This document shows, piece by piece, positions 25,320 through 33,049 of a stretch of 64,000 bases of DNA. Under the pieces are notes generated by a model. It worked only from the letters and a program-made list of their open reading frames with translations. It ran no database searches and was not told where the DNA came from. Position 1 is the first letter of the stretch; every line of letters begins with the position of its first letter. This DNA comes from Phenylobacterium sp. GTDB taxonomy: Bacteria > Pseudomonadota > Alphaproteobacteria > Caulobacterales > Caulobacteraceae. Made by a program: the position numbers and the translations under genes. Location: contig NZ_JAHBYD010000011.1 in the NCBI RefSeq assembly GCF_019636135.1, positions 1 through 64,000 of the forward strand. Reading direction: 5' to 3'.

Positions 25320-26693
25320 TTGGCCGGCTGGAATCCCTTCAAGCGGAAAACCCCCGCGAAAGCGGCGCGCATCGAGGCGCTGCAGACGGCGGTGGTGAAG
25401 CCGCTGATCCGCGAGGCGCACCGCCGCGGGAACGAGGCCGGTGGCCTGCCCCGCTTCAACACGACCGCCAGCGACCAGATGAGCGGCCGGGGCGGCGATC
25501 GCTTCGCCCTGGTCCGCGCCAAGCTGCGCCATGCGTTCACGCCGTCGCAACCTGTGGCTGACCGCCGGCTGTTCGCGGGGCGCGACGACACGCTGAAGAC
25601 GATCATCCGCGCGATCGAGGATCAGCGCCTGCACGTCGTGCTCTATGGCGAGCGCGGGATCGGCAAGACGTCGCTGCTCCACGTCCTCAGCCAGGCCGCC
25701 AGCGAGGCGCGCTATATCGTCGTCTATACGTCGTGCGGCGCGAACTCGAACTTCGACGAGACCTTCCGCGCGGCGGCCGCCGAGATCCCGCTCCTCTTCC
25801 ACTCGGGCTTCTCGCCCACCGCGGAAGTGACGGAGAGGGGCTCCACCCTGGCCGACCTGCTGCCGAGCGAGCCGCTGTCGCCGCGCAAGTTCGGCGACCT
25901 GTGCGCCAAGCTGACCGGCACGCGCGTGCTGATCATCCTCGACGAGTTCGACCGCGCCGAGTCCGGCTCGTTCCGCCGCGACGTCGCCGAGCTGATCAAG
26001 AACCTGTCCGACCGCCTGGGCCGGGTGCAGCTCGTGCTGGCCGGCGTGGCGGCCGACCTGACCGAGCTGGTCGAGCATATCCCCTCGATCCGTCGCAACA
26101 TCTTCGCGCTGCGCGTGCCCAAGATGTCGGAGGGCGAGGTCATGCAGATCGTCGCCAACGGCGAGCGTGAGGCGGACCTCAAGTTCGACACCCCGGCCGG
26201 GGCCTTCGTCGTCGAGGTCGCCCGCGGCTCGCCCTACATCGCCAACCTCATCTGCCACCATGCCGGCCACGCCGCCCTGGACCAGGGCCGCGCGACGGTG
26301 GCGCCCGCCGACGTCGCCAACGCCGTCGACCGTGCGATCCTGGAGTTCCAGGGCCGCATCCCGACGCCGGCGCAGGCGCGGGTGCGCCGGCTGTTCGAGC
26401 AAGGCCGCCAGGACGCCCTGGCCATGACCGCCCGCGCCGCCCTGGCCGCCGACGGCGTCTTCGACACCGCCGACCTCGAGAGCAGCAACGAGATCACGGC
26501 CCGCAAGGCGCAGGAGGCGGTCGAGGTGCTGGTCTCGGAAGGGCTCGTGAAGCCGTCGCCCGGCGAAGGGCCTTCGCAGCGCTACGCCTTCGTCGAAGAG
26601 GGCCTTCCGACGCTCATCTGGATGATCTGGGCGCAGCGGAACCTGAACCGCGAACCGCAGCCGCAGTCGACCCGGGCCGCGACGGCCTCCTGA
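25320..26693 (+). CDS. AAA+ ATPase of the EPS/exosortase locus
   Basis: About 457 residues from a TTG at 25320 that follows GGAGAG by 4 nt; an in-frame GTG at 25251 would add 23 residues of poor quality. The ATP-binding core has Walker A LYGERGIGKTS (about 103-113), Walker B VLIILDEFDRAE (about 205-216) and an arginine-rich sensor region (SIRRNIFALRVPKMSE). A C-terminal winged-helix-like domain is likely (about 350-445). The family resembles ORC/CDC6- or STAND-like AAA ATPases, not the ExeA-type ATPase often found in exosortase loci. Role unknown. Position between the PEP-CTERM gene and epsD suggests assembly or regulation of this system. Confidence 0.75.
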   Translation: MAGWNPFKRKTPAKAARIEALQTAVVKPLIREAHRRGNEAGGLPRFNTTASDQMSGRGGDRFALVRAKLRHAFTPSQPVADRRLFAGRDDTLKTIIRAIEDQRLHVVLYGERGIGKTSLLHVLSQAASEARYIVVYTSCGANSNFDETFRAAAAEIPLLFHSGFSPTAEVTERGSTLADLLPSEPLSPRKFGDLCAKLTGTRVLIILDEFDRAESGSFRRDVAELIKNLSDRLGRVQLVLAGVAADLTELVEHIPSIRRNIFALRVPKMSEGEVMQIVANGEREADLKFDTPAGAFVVEVARGSPYIANLICHHAGHAALDQGRATVAPADVANAVDRAILEFQGRIPTPAQARVRRLFEQGRQDALAMTARAALAADGVFDTADLESSNEITARKAQEAVEVLVSEGLVKPSPGEGPSQRYAFVEEGLPTLIWMIWAQRNLNREPQPQSTRAATAS

Positions 26694-26720
26694 CCGGCCC
26701 TCCACCCGGCGCAAGACAAG

Positions 26721-26748
26721 AAGGCCGGCCCCGCGGGGCCGGCCTTTT
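26721..26748 (+). terminator. Rho-independent terminator after the ATPase gene
   Basis: A perfect palindrome at 26721-26746 (AAGGCCGGCCCCG paired with its complement) runs into TTTT and a T-rich stretch on the plus strand, 28 nt after the ATPase stop. It lies between two convergent genes. The minus-strand side lacks a good T-tract, so it mainly serves the plus strand. Confidence 0.85.
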
Positions 26749-26777
26749 CGTTTGGTCCGTCGCCGGGATGGGACCGG

Positions 26778-27725
26778 CTACTTGGCCTCGGGCGTCGCCG
26801 GGGCCGCAGCCGGAGCCGCGGCGGGCGCGGCCGGAGCGGCTCCGGCAGGCGCCTTCGCCGCCGGGGCCGCCGTCTTCTCCGGCGGCGGCTTGAAGGCCGG
26901 GTTGTAGGTGATCTTCGGCTCGGCGGCCTTGCGCAGCGCGGCGAGTTGCTTGCCGACGTTCTCCTGCGTCTTCTGACTCCGAAGCGCGTTCATGGCGTAG
27001 GCGTTGGCCACGGCGCCGCTGAGCGGCGCCGAGCGGCTGGACGACACCTGGTTGAAGAGCAGCGCGCCGCCCTGCGGGATCACGAAGATCTCGCCCGGCG
27101 GGAGGTTGTTGATCCCGGCCACGAGGCGCGGGTCGGCCGACAGCGTGTCGAGCACCGCGGCGTTCTCCTGGTACTGCACGCCCTCGCTGTCGAGCAGCGC
27201 CTTGACCTCGCCCAGCGTCTTCAGCGGACGCAGCCTTTCGGGCGTGATCTTGCTGGGCGCGGCGATGACCTGATCGACGAACAGGACGCGGCGGTTGGCG
27301 AACATCTCCGGGTGCGAGGTCACGAAAGCCTCGGCCTCGGTGCGGTTCGGCTGCGCGAGCTTGGCCGCCAGCTTGCGCTGGTAGAGTTGCGCCAGCAGCG
27401 TCTCTTCGCCCCGCTTCATCTGCAAGGTGAAGTCCGTGCTCTTGTCGAGCTTCTCGTCGCGGGCCTTCTGGGCCAGCAGGCGGCGCATGATGATCCGCTG
27501 CAGCGCCTGCTGCTGGGCGGCCTTCATCACGGCGGGATCACGCGATCCGAAGTTTCCGAGCTCGGTGCGGAGCTCGAGGTTCGTGATCTCCTCGCCGTCC
27601 ACCGTCGCGACCACCTGGCCCTTGGCCTTGCCGCCGCCCGCGAGCTTCTTGATCTGGTCGCAGCCAGACACCATCAGCCCGGCGGACACCGCCACGGCCA
27701 CAATTAGTGTGGTCTTAGATTTCAA
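26778..27725 (-). CDS. epsD: EpsD-family lipoprotein with peptidyl-prolyl isomerase/SurA-like fold
   Basis: 315 residues from a TTG at 27725, six bases after an AGGAGG site; this start gives a proper lipoprotein signal (MKSKTTLIVAVAV... with lipobox VSGC, Cys22). A SurA/PpiC-type chaperone N-domain follows (VVATVDGEEITNLELRTEL, then LQRIIMRRLLAQKARDEKLDKS), then a divergent parvulin-like region. The C-terminus is a low-complexity Ala/Pro tail (about 270-315). EpsD proteins are encoded in exosortase/EPS loci and are thought to assist folding or export in the periplasm. Confidence 0.85.
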   Translation of the reverse strand: MKSKTTLIVAVAVSAGLMVSGCDQIKKLAGGGKAKGQVVATVDGEEITNLELRTELGNFGSRDPAVMKAAQQQALQRIIMRRLLAQKARDEKLDKSTDFTLQMKRGEETLLAQLYQRKLAAKLAQPNRTEAEAFVTSHPEMFANRRVLFVDQVIAAPSKITPERLRPLKTLGEVKALLDSEGVQYQENAAVLDTLSADPRLVAGINNLPPGEIFVIPQGGALLFNQVSSSRSAPLSGAVANAYAMNALRSQKTQENVGKQLAALRKAAEPKITYNPAFKPPPEKTAAPAAKAPAGAAPAAPAAAPAAAPATPEAK

Positions 27726-27870
27726 AGCGCCCCTCCTGGTCGCAGACAAAGCGCAAGCCCCCCTGATGGTCGCGCTCCGCGAATGGGTCCCTACTAAACT
27801 GATAGGCTATGAACTAATGGTATTCGCGTCCCGTGAGAATGCGCTTCATTCGACATGCGGCGAAAGGCGC

Positions 27871-28242
27871 CTACCCGTTGCGGGGCTCCACCGACGCGGG
27901 ATTGCCGACGGCGTACGATCCGTCCGGGACATCGCGCGTCACCACCGCGCCCGGCGCGACCACGCAATCCGCGCCGATCGTGATCCCCGGCATGACGATG
28001 CTGCGTGCGCCCAGCATGGTGCGGGCGCCGATACGGGTGTCCAGATAGAGGCCGCGGGTCATGTCGTGGGCCAGCACGACGACCTCCTCGTCGATCACGC
28101 AGCCCGCCTCGATGTGGACGCCCTTCGGCCAGGTGCGGTCGATGAGCGCCGTGGTCGCGATCCGGGCCGAAGGATGGATGTCGGTGCCCCAGAAGCGCAC
28201 CTGGATCACCCGCTGGATCCGGCGTGTCAGGAAGTCGAACAA
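27871..28242 (-). CDS. Hexapeptide-repeat acyltransferase (left-handed beta-helix, WcaF/NodL-like), short
   Basis: 123 residues with isoleucine-patch hexad repeats (GVHIEAGCVIDEE, ARSIVMPGITIGADCVVAPGAVVTRDVPDG) and the usual ending YAVGNPASV. The acceptor histidine is plausibly in VVLAHDM (about residue 58). Such enzymes acetylate sugars using acetyl-CoA. It is divergent from the second acyltransferase, with starts about 70 nt apart, so the two may share a promoter region. Expected to decorate the EPS. Confidence 0.85.
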   Translation of the reverse strand: MFDFLTRRIQRVIQVRFWGTDIHPSARIATTALIDRTWPKGVHIEAGCVIDEEVVVLAHDMTRGLYLDTRIGARTMLGARSIVMPGITIGADCVVAPGAVVTRDVPDGSYAVGNPASVEPRNG

Positions 28243-28314
28243 GCTCCGCCCCCGAGCAAGGAGTGATTCAGCCGCGCCATGCTATGCATCTTGCATGGCC
28301 TTGGACATTTGAAG

Positions 28315-28779
28315 ATGGCGTTGAAGTCCCTGAACCAGCTCCGGGCGTTCCGGAACGCCCTGATCGGAGCCCGCAACTGGTGGCTCCAGAAGCGGTTCGG
28401 CCTCGTCCTCGAAGGCGAGGCGAGCATCTCGCTCTCCTCCAGGTTCCGCTCCTCCGCGCGCGGCGACATCGTGGTGGGCCACCAGACGCTGATCGCGTTC
28501 AAGACGCTGTTCCTGACCCGCGACGCGCGCACGGGCGAGCGCCGCCCGATCCGCGTCGGCTCACGCTGCTTCATCGGCGGCGGAAGCGTGATCCTGCCGG
28601 GCGTGACGATCGGCGACCATTGCATCGTCGGCGGCGGCTCGGTCGTGTTCGAGGACGTGCCCAGCGGCTCGATCGTCATCGGCAACCCCGCCAAGGTGCT
28701 GCGCAGCGGCGTCGAGCTGCTGCCCTTCGGCCGGCTGCCGGTGGCGCGCGAGAACACCCGCAAGCTCTACAAGCTCTGA
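28315..28779 (+). CDS. Hexapeptide-repeat acyltransferase (LbetaH), second copy
   Basis: About 154 residues from the ATG at 28315 (an upstream in-frame ATG at 28279 gives 166). The N-terminal basic helix (LRAFRNALIGARNWWLQKRFGL) is typical of EPS-locus acetyltransferases. Hexad repeats run from SRFRSSARGDIVVG to RCFIGGGSVILPGVTIGDHCIVGGGSVV, ending with IVIGNPAKVL. Its stop abuts the rfbA stop on the opposite strand (TGATCA). Likely an O- or N-acetyltransferase for the repeat unit. Confidence 0.83.
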   Translation: MALKSLNQLRAFRNALIGARNWWLQKRFGLVLEGEASISLSSRFRSSARGDIVVGHQTLIAFKTLFLTRDARTGERRPIRVGSRCFIGGGSVILPGVTIGDHCIVGGGSVVFEDVPSGSIVIGNPAKVLRSGVELLPFGRLPVARENTRKLYKL

Positions 28780-29655
28780 TCAGGCGCTGCGCGTCGCCAG
28801 TTCGCGCAGGTAGCGGCCGTATTCGCTCTTGCCCTGGACCTCGGCCGATTTCAGCAGTTCGCCGCTGTCGATCCAGCCGTTCTCGAAGGCGATCTCCTCC
28901 AGGCAGCCGATGCGCAGGCCCTGGCGCTGTTCGAAGACGCGGATCAGCTCGCCCGCGCCGATGAGGCTGTCGTGCGTGCCGGCGTCCTCCCAGGCGAAGC
29001 CGCGGCCCAGCAGTTCGACGTGCAGTCGGCCTTCCTGGAGGTAGACGTCGTTCAGCGCGGTGATCTCGAGTTCGCCCCGGGCCGAGCGATCCAGCGTCTT
29101 GGCGATCTCGCTGGCGCGGCCGTCGTAGAAGTAGAGGCCGGTCACCGCGTAGTTCGACTTCGGGTTGGCGGGCTTCTCCTCGATGGAGATGGCGCGGCCG
29201 TCGGCCGTCAGCTCCACCACGCCGTAGCGCTCGGGATCATGCACGGGATAGCCGAACACGGTCGCGCCCTCGGTGCGCGCGTCGGCGCTCTTCAGCATCT
29301 GCACGAAGTTCTGCCCGAAGAAGATGTTGTCGCCGAGGATCAGGGTCGACGGCTGGCCGCCCACGAACTCCTCGCCCAGCAGGTAGGCCTCGGCGAGGCC
29401 GCCCGGGGTCGGCTGGATCACATATTCGAAGCGGACGCCGAACCTCGACCCGTCGCCCAGCAGGCGCATGAAGCCCGCCTGGTCCTCGGCCGTGGTGATG
29501 ATCAGGATCTCGCGGATGCCGGCCAGGAACAGCACCGACAGCGGGTAGTAGATCATCGGCTTGTCGTAGACCGGCAGGAGCTGCTTCGACGTCGCCATGG
29601 TCAGCGGGTGCAGCCGGGTGCCGGCGCCGCCGGCGAGAACGAGACCCTTCCTCAT
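28780..29655 (-). CDS. rfbA: Glucose-1-phosphate thymidylyltransferase
   Basis: 291 residues, standard length. Signature N-terminus [17 protein letters not shown] followed by [26 protein letters not shown] and [19 protein letters not shown]. It makes dTDP-glucose from dTTP and glucose-1-phosphate, the first step to dTDP-L-rhamnose and other 6-deoxy sugars. It lies 10 nt downstream of rfbB in the same operon. rfbC and rfbD are absent from this window, so either they lie elsewhere or the pathway branches to a 4-keto/amino-deoxy sugar. Confidence 0.96.
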   Translation of the reverse strand: MRKGLVLAGGAGTRLHPLTMATSKQLLPVYDKPMIYYPLSVLFLAGIREILIITTAEDQAGFMRLLGDGSRFGVRFEYVIQPTPGGLAEAYLLGEEFVGGQPSTLILGDNIFFGQNFVQMLKSADARTEGATVFGYPVHDPERYGVVELTADGRAISIEEKPANPKSNYAVTGLYFYDGRASEIAKTLDRSARGELEITALNDVYLQEGRLHVELLGRGFAWEDAGTHDSLIGAGELIRVFEQRQGLRIGCLEEIAFENGWIDSGELLKSAEVQGKSEYGRYLRELATRSA

Positions 29656-29665
29656 CGCCCCGCCC

Positions 29666-30715
29666 CTACGCCTTCACCAGCCCGAGACGGTCGGAATGGA
29701 ACCCGCGCTCGCGGATGCGCTCCACCCAGCCGTAGTTGTCGACGTACCACTGCACGGTGCCCTCGAGGCCCTGTTCCAGGGGCATGCGCGCCTTCCAGCC
29801 CAGTTCGCGCTCCAGCTTGGTGGAGTCGATGGAGTAGCGGAAATCGTGCCCCGGCCGGTCGGTGACGAAGGCGATCTTGTCGGCGTGGGGCGTGTTGGCC
29901 GGCGCCATCGCGTCGAGGTGGGCGCAGATGGCCTTCACGATCTCGATGTTGCGCTTCGTGGCGTCGCCGCCGATGCAGTAGGTCTCGTTGAGCAGGCCCT
30001 TCTGCAGCACCAGCAGCAGCGCCTCGGCGTGGTCGTCCACGTGCAGCCAGTCGCGCACCTGGCGGCCGTCGCCGTAGACCGGGATCGACTTGCCCTCCAG
30101 CGCCCGGGTGATGACCGTCGGGATCAGCTTCTCGGGGAACTGGTGCGGGCCGTAGTTGTTCGAGCAGTTGGTGATCACCACCGGCAGCTTGAACGTATGG
30201 CCCCAGGCGCGGACCAGGTGATCGGCGGCGGCCTTCGACGCCGAATACGGCGACTTCGGGTCGTAGGGCGTCTCCTCGGTGAAGTCGCCGGTCTCGCCCA
30301 GGGCGCCGAACACCTCGTCGGTCGAGACGTGGTGGAAGCGGAACGCGTCCCTGGCCGGGCCTTCCAGCTTGTTCCACCAGGCGCGGGCGACCTCCAGCAA
30401 CACCGCCGTGCCCGTGATGTTCGACTTCACGAAGTCGAGCGGGCCTTCGATGGCGCGGTCGTTGTGGCTCTCGGCCGCCAGGTGCATCACCGCGTCGGGC
30501 TTGTGCCTGGCGAACACCGCCTCCAGCTTGGCGCGGTCGCAGACGTCGACGTGCTCGAACGCATAGTTCGGGTCGTTCGCGACGCCCTCGACGTTCTCGA
30601 GGTTGGCCGAATAGGTCAGCGCGTCCAGGTTCACCACCTGGTGGCCGTCAGCGATGGCGCGCCGAACGACGGCCGAGCCGATGAATCCGGCCCCGCCGGT
30701 GATCAGGATCTTCAT
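29666..30715 (-). CDS. rfbB: dTDP-glucose 4,6-dehydratase
   Basis: 349 residues from the ATG at 30715 (AGGAAGG site before it); the longer frame to 30751 is not needed. An extended SDR with the NAD motif [14 protein letters not shown] at the N-terminus, VSTDEVFG, the catalytic [13 protein letters not shown] (Tyr-x3-Lys) and [18 protein letters not shown]. Converts dTDP-glucose to dTDP-4-keto-6-deoxyglucose. First gene of the rfbBA pair. Confidence 0.96.
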   Translation of the reverse strand: MKILITGGAGFIGSAVVRRAIADGHQVVNLDALTYSANLENVEGVANDPNYAFEHVDVCDRAKLEAVFARHKPDAVMHLAAESHNDRAIEGPLDFVKSNITGTAVLLEVARAWWNKLEGPARDAFRFHHVSTDEVFGALGETGDFTEETPYDPKSPYSASKAAADHLVRAWGHTFKLPVVITNCSNNYGPHQFPEKLIPTVITRALEGKSIPVYGDGRQVRDWLHVDDHAEALLLVLQKGLLNETYCIGGDATKRNIEIVKAICAHLDAMAPANTPHADKIAFVTDRPGHDFRYSIDSTKLERELGWKARMPLEQGLEGTVQWYVDNYGWVERIRERGFHSDRLGLVKA

Positions 30716-30747
30716 ATGCGCCTTCCTGTGCGGGACGCCGCCCGCCG

Positions 30748-31269
30748 TCAACTCTCCGCACCCTGCGCCGGCGCAGGTTTACGGGGCCTTGCACCGCCGG
30801 CGGCGACCAGCGCGGGGGTGTCGTCAGCGGGCCGACCGAAGCGCTTCTCGACATCCCGCTGGAGCGCCCGCGCGGCGAAGGCGTGGCCGGTGAAGAGGGT
30901 GTCGAGCGCCCAGCCCACGATCGGGACGCCGGAGGCGACGCTGTCGAGGCCGAGGTAGGCGGCCATGCGGGCGAGCGTGGCCCGGGAGGCGCCCGCCTGG
31001 ATCGCCTCGGAGAGCAGCAGGGCGGCGGCGCCGACCGAGTAGGCCGTGCCGGCCACCGGGACCCAGGCCAGCACACCGTCGATCCCCAGGCCCCAGGGGC
31101 CCAGCCCCACGACACGGTCCGAGAGTCGCTTGATGCGTTCGGCCCGCCGCCAGGCCTTGTGCGCGCGGTCGCGATGGAGGGTCATGACCGGCGCAACGCC
31201 CGCGCCGGCGCGGGCGTTGCCGGGGCCGCCTGGGTCAGGTGCGTCCTCATACATCAGGCTCTGTGACAT
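30748..31269 (-). CDS. DUF4112 domain membrane protein
   Basis: 173 residues from the ATG at 31269. The longer frame to 31596 has low-quality sequence upstream, and a second ATG at 31254 is also possible. The core has the DUF4112 layout: a helix with [12 protein letters not shown], then [30 protein letters not shown] (membrane hairpin) and [31 protein letters not shown]. It has a Pro/Ala-rich C-terminus. Family function unknown. Confidence 0.8.
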   Translation of the reverse strand: MSQSLMYEDAPDPGGPGNARAGAGVAPVMTLHRDRAHKAWRRAERIKRLSDRVVGLGPWGLGIDGVLAWVPVAGTAYSVGAAALLLSEAIQAGASRATLARMAAYLGLDSVASGVPIVGWALDTLFTGHAFAARALQRDVEKRFGRPADDTPALVAAGGARPRKPAPAQGAES

Positions 31270-31344
31270 TCCCGTGACAGGGGAGTCCTGTTGCGGGTGA
31301 CGCGCCGCAGTGGTTGACGGAATGTGAACGCGAGGGGCTGTGCG

Positions 31345-31494
31345 ATGGACGGTACGGTGTTGCTGGGCGCCATGCTGGTGCCGAAGTGGATGGTGCTTCT
31401 GGGTCTGGCGGCCGCCTTTCCGACGTGGCTCGGCCTGCTGTTCCTGCTGACGCCGCAGCAGCGTGTTCCGGTCACGGCCAAGCCTCATAACTAG
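31345..31494 (+). CDS. Small hydrophobic protein, 49 aa (putative)
   Basis: An ATG preceded by a GAGGGG ribosome-binding site (about 8 nt spacing) opens a 49-codon frame ending in TAG at 31492. The product has two hydrophobic stretches (VLLGAMLVPKWMVLLGLAAAF and WLGLLFLLT) and a short polar tail (QQRVPVTAKPHN). It lies in an otherwise empty gap, divergent from the DUF4112 gene. The composition is protein-like and the site is good, but there is no homologue I recognise. Confidence 0.5.
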   Translation: MDGTVLLGAMLVPKWMVLLGLAAAFPTWLGLLFLLTPQQRVPVTAKPHN

Positions 31495-31653
31495 GGCCGC
31501 CGAAGCGCCGGTCACACGGCGGACAAGGAGTTTCACTGAGCCGGCGGACGTCCTGCGCGACGCAGGCGCGCTGGCGCGCCAACATAAAGCCGGCAACCTG
31601 GCACGACCCCTTCTCCGGCGCCCTGCGCGCCATCCCGGATCAAGCCGAGCGCG

Positions 31654-32586
31654 CTAAACGCAGACGCTGATCGCCAGCGGCGTCACGGTCACATCGAACC
31701 GTTGCGCCTCGCCCATATAGTCCCCGTCCACATGGAACCCCAGGGGCTCCGGGGTCGTGACGGTGATCTCCTGGCTCTTATGGTAGATGGCCGCCCGCGA
31801 CTTCGGCAGGTCGCCGAACGCCAGTCCGGCCGCGACGCGTAGCGCCCTTCGCACGGGCATTTCTTCGATCAGGCACAGGTCCAGCAGACCATCGGAGATA
31901 TCGGCCAGCGGAGCGATCATGGCGTTGTTGCCGTACTGGGCCGCGTTGGCGAACGCCAGGACGTAGCACTGCGCGTCCGAGACCGCGCCGTCGATCGTCA
32001 AGCGGACGGGCCGCGGCCGGTACGCGCCATATTCCTGCAACGCCAGCCGCACATAGGTCACGAGGCCGCGACGCGTCGACTCGGCGAAGCACTTGCTCAC
32101 ATGGGCGTCGAAGCCCAGGCCGGCCGTGCAGAAGAACGGGTGGCCGTTGATCCGCCCCACGTCGATATGGCGGTAGGTGGGCCGGTTCAGCCGGCGCAGC
32201 GCGCCGGGCACGCTGAGCGGGATGCGCAGGTGGCGGGCGAACCCGTTGCCCGATCCGGTCGGAATGATCGCCAGCGACGTCGCCTCGGCCCCCAGCAGCC
32301 CGCGCCCCACTTCGTTGACCGTGCCGTCGCCGCCGATCGCGACCACGACGTCGTACCCCTGGGCGGCCGCCTCGCGCGCCAGGGTCTCGGCGTCGCCCCG
32401 ACCGCGGGTCCAGGCCACCTCGTAGTCCACCGCATCCGGCGACAGATGGCGCTTCAACAGCCTGGTGAAACCACGCAGCCCGCGCCCCGCGCGCGGATTA
32501 CGGATGAAGCGGACCCGCAGCGGTCGGCGCGGCGCCTCACGAACGATCTGGGTGGCGGCTGTCACGCCCTCGGAAAGCCCTTTCAT
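31654..32586 (-). CDS. Diacylglycerol/lipid kinase family protein (YegS/DagK type)
   Basis: 310 residues from the ATG at 32586, with a GAGGGG site; the longer frame to 32703 is not supported. The N-terminal kinase lobe has VRFIRNPRAGRG, the ATP-site glycine motif VAIGGDGTVNEVGRGLLG and IIPTGSGNGFARHL. The C-terminal beta-sandwich includes TAGLGFDAHV, ADISDGLLDLCLIEE and FHVDGDYM. Likely phosphorylates a membrane lipid such as diacylglycerol or a sphingoid base. The sequence does not tell which. Confidence 0.88.
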   Translation of the reverse strand: MKGLSEGVTAATQIVREAPRRPLRVRFIRNPRAGRGLRGFTRLLKRHLSPDAVDYEVAWTRGRGDAETLAREAAAQGYDVVVAIGGDGTVNEVGRGLLGAEATSLAIIPTGSGNGFARHLRIPLSVPGALRRLNRPTYRHIDVGRINGHPFFCTAGLGFDAHVSKCFAESTRRGLVTYVRLALQEYGAYRPRPVRLTIDGAVSDAQCYVLAFANAAQYGNNAMIAPLADISDGLLDLCLIEEMPVRRALRVAAGLAFGDLPKSRAAIYHKSQEITVTTPEPLGFHVDGDYMGEAQRFDVTVTPLAISVCV

Positions 32587-32596
32587 GACGAACCCC

Positions 32597-32806
32597 TCAG
32601 GCCGGCGCCCGACGCCGAAGCGCATAGACCGGCGCCTCTCGGCGGTTGAAACAGTCTCGGAGGCGTTCATTCCGGTACGGCGGCGCGAGGTCGCCGTAGA
32701 CATGGATCACGTCGGGCTTGGCGCCGTCGCCGGTGCAGACCTGAGCGGCGTGTCGGCGAAGCGTCCGGCTTTCGCTGGAAACGGACTCTTTGGTCTCGGC
32801 AATCAT
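32597..32806 (-). pseudogene. Remnant similar to the C-terminus of the membrane transferase/sulfatase-like protein
   Basis: A short frame (about 69 codons from ATG 32806) whose last ~40 residues read KPDVIHVYGDLAPPYRNER... and end RRRAPA. They align with residues about 440-480 of the protein at 3793-5250 (KPDLIFIYGDHAPPY... ending KRRAEA). The metal-site histidine of YGDHAPP has become Leu (YGDLAPP), and all upstream membrane and catalytic parts are missing. It lies 10 nt before the lipid kinase gene and may have been left by decay or duplication. It could still be translated as a short peptide. Confidence 0.6.
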
Positions 32807-32941
32807 GGGCCCCTCTGAGCCGGTACGATACAAACAGCCTGTCGGCCGCACCCTGCGCTGCAAAATTCATCCCACCGCGAACCCGTTGGCCGGCACAACG
32901 CGTTCAGGCAGTTCGCGAATTCCGCCGAAAGACTGCCCCTA

Positions 32942-32966
32942 GGAGGCGCGTCATCCATGCGCCTCC
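32942..32966. repeat. Inverted repeat GGAGGCGC-N9-GCGCCTCC past the tipN stop
   Basis: Perfect 8-bp arms with a 9-nt loop lie about 85 nt beyond the tipN stop on the minus strand. There is no T-tract on either side, so it is at best a weak or rho-assisted terminator or an mRNA 3' stabiliser. Confidence 0.35.
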
Positions 32967-33049
32967 CAGCCTGTTTGCGTCAATCGGATGACGGGCCGGC
33001 GACGTCGACTTTTCCCAAGGCGCCTGTTCTGCGCGCGCCCGCGCTCCGT

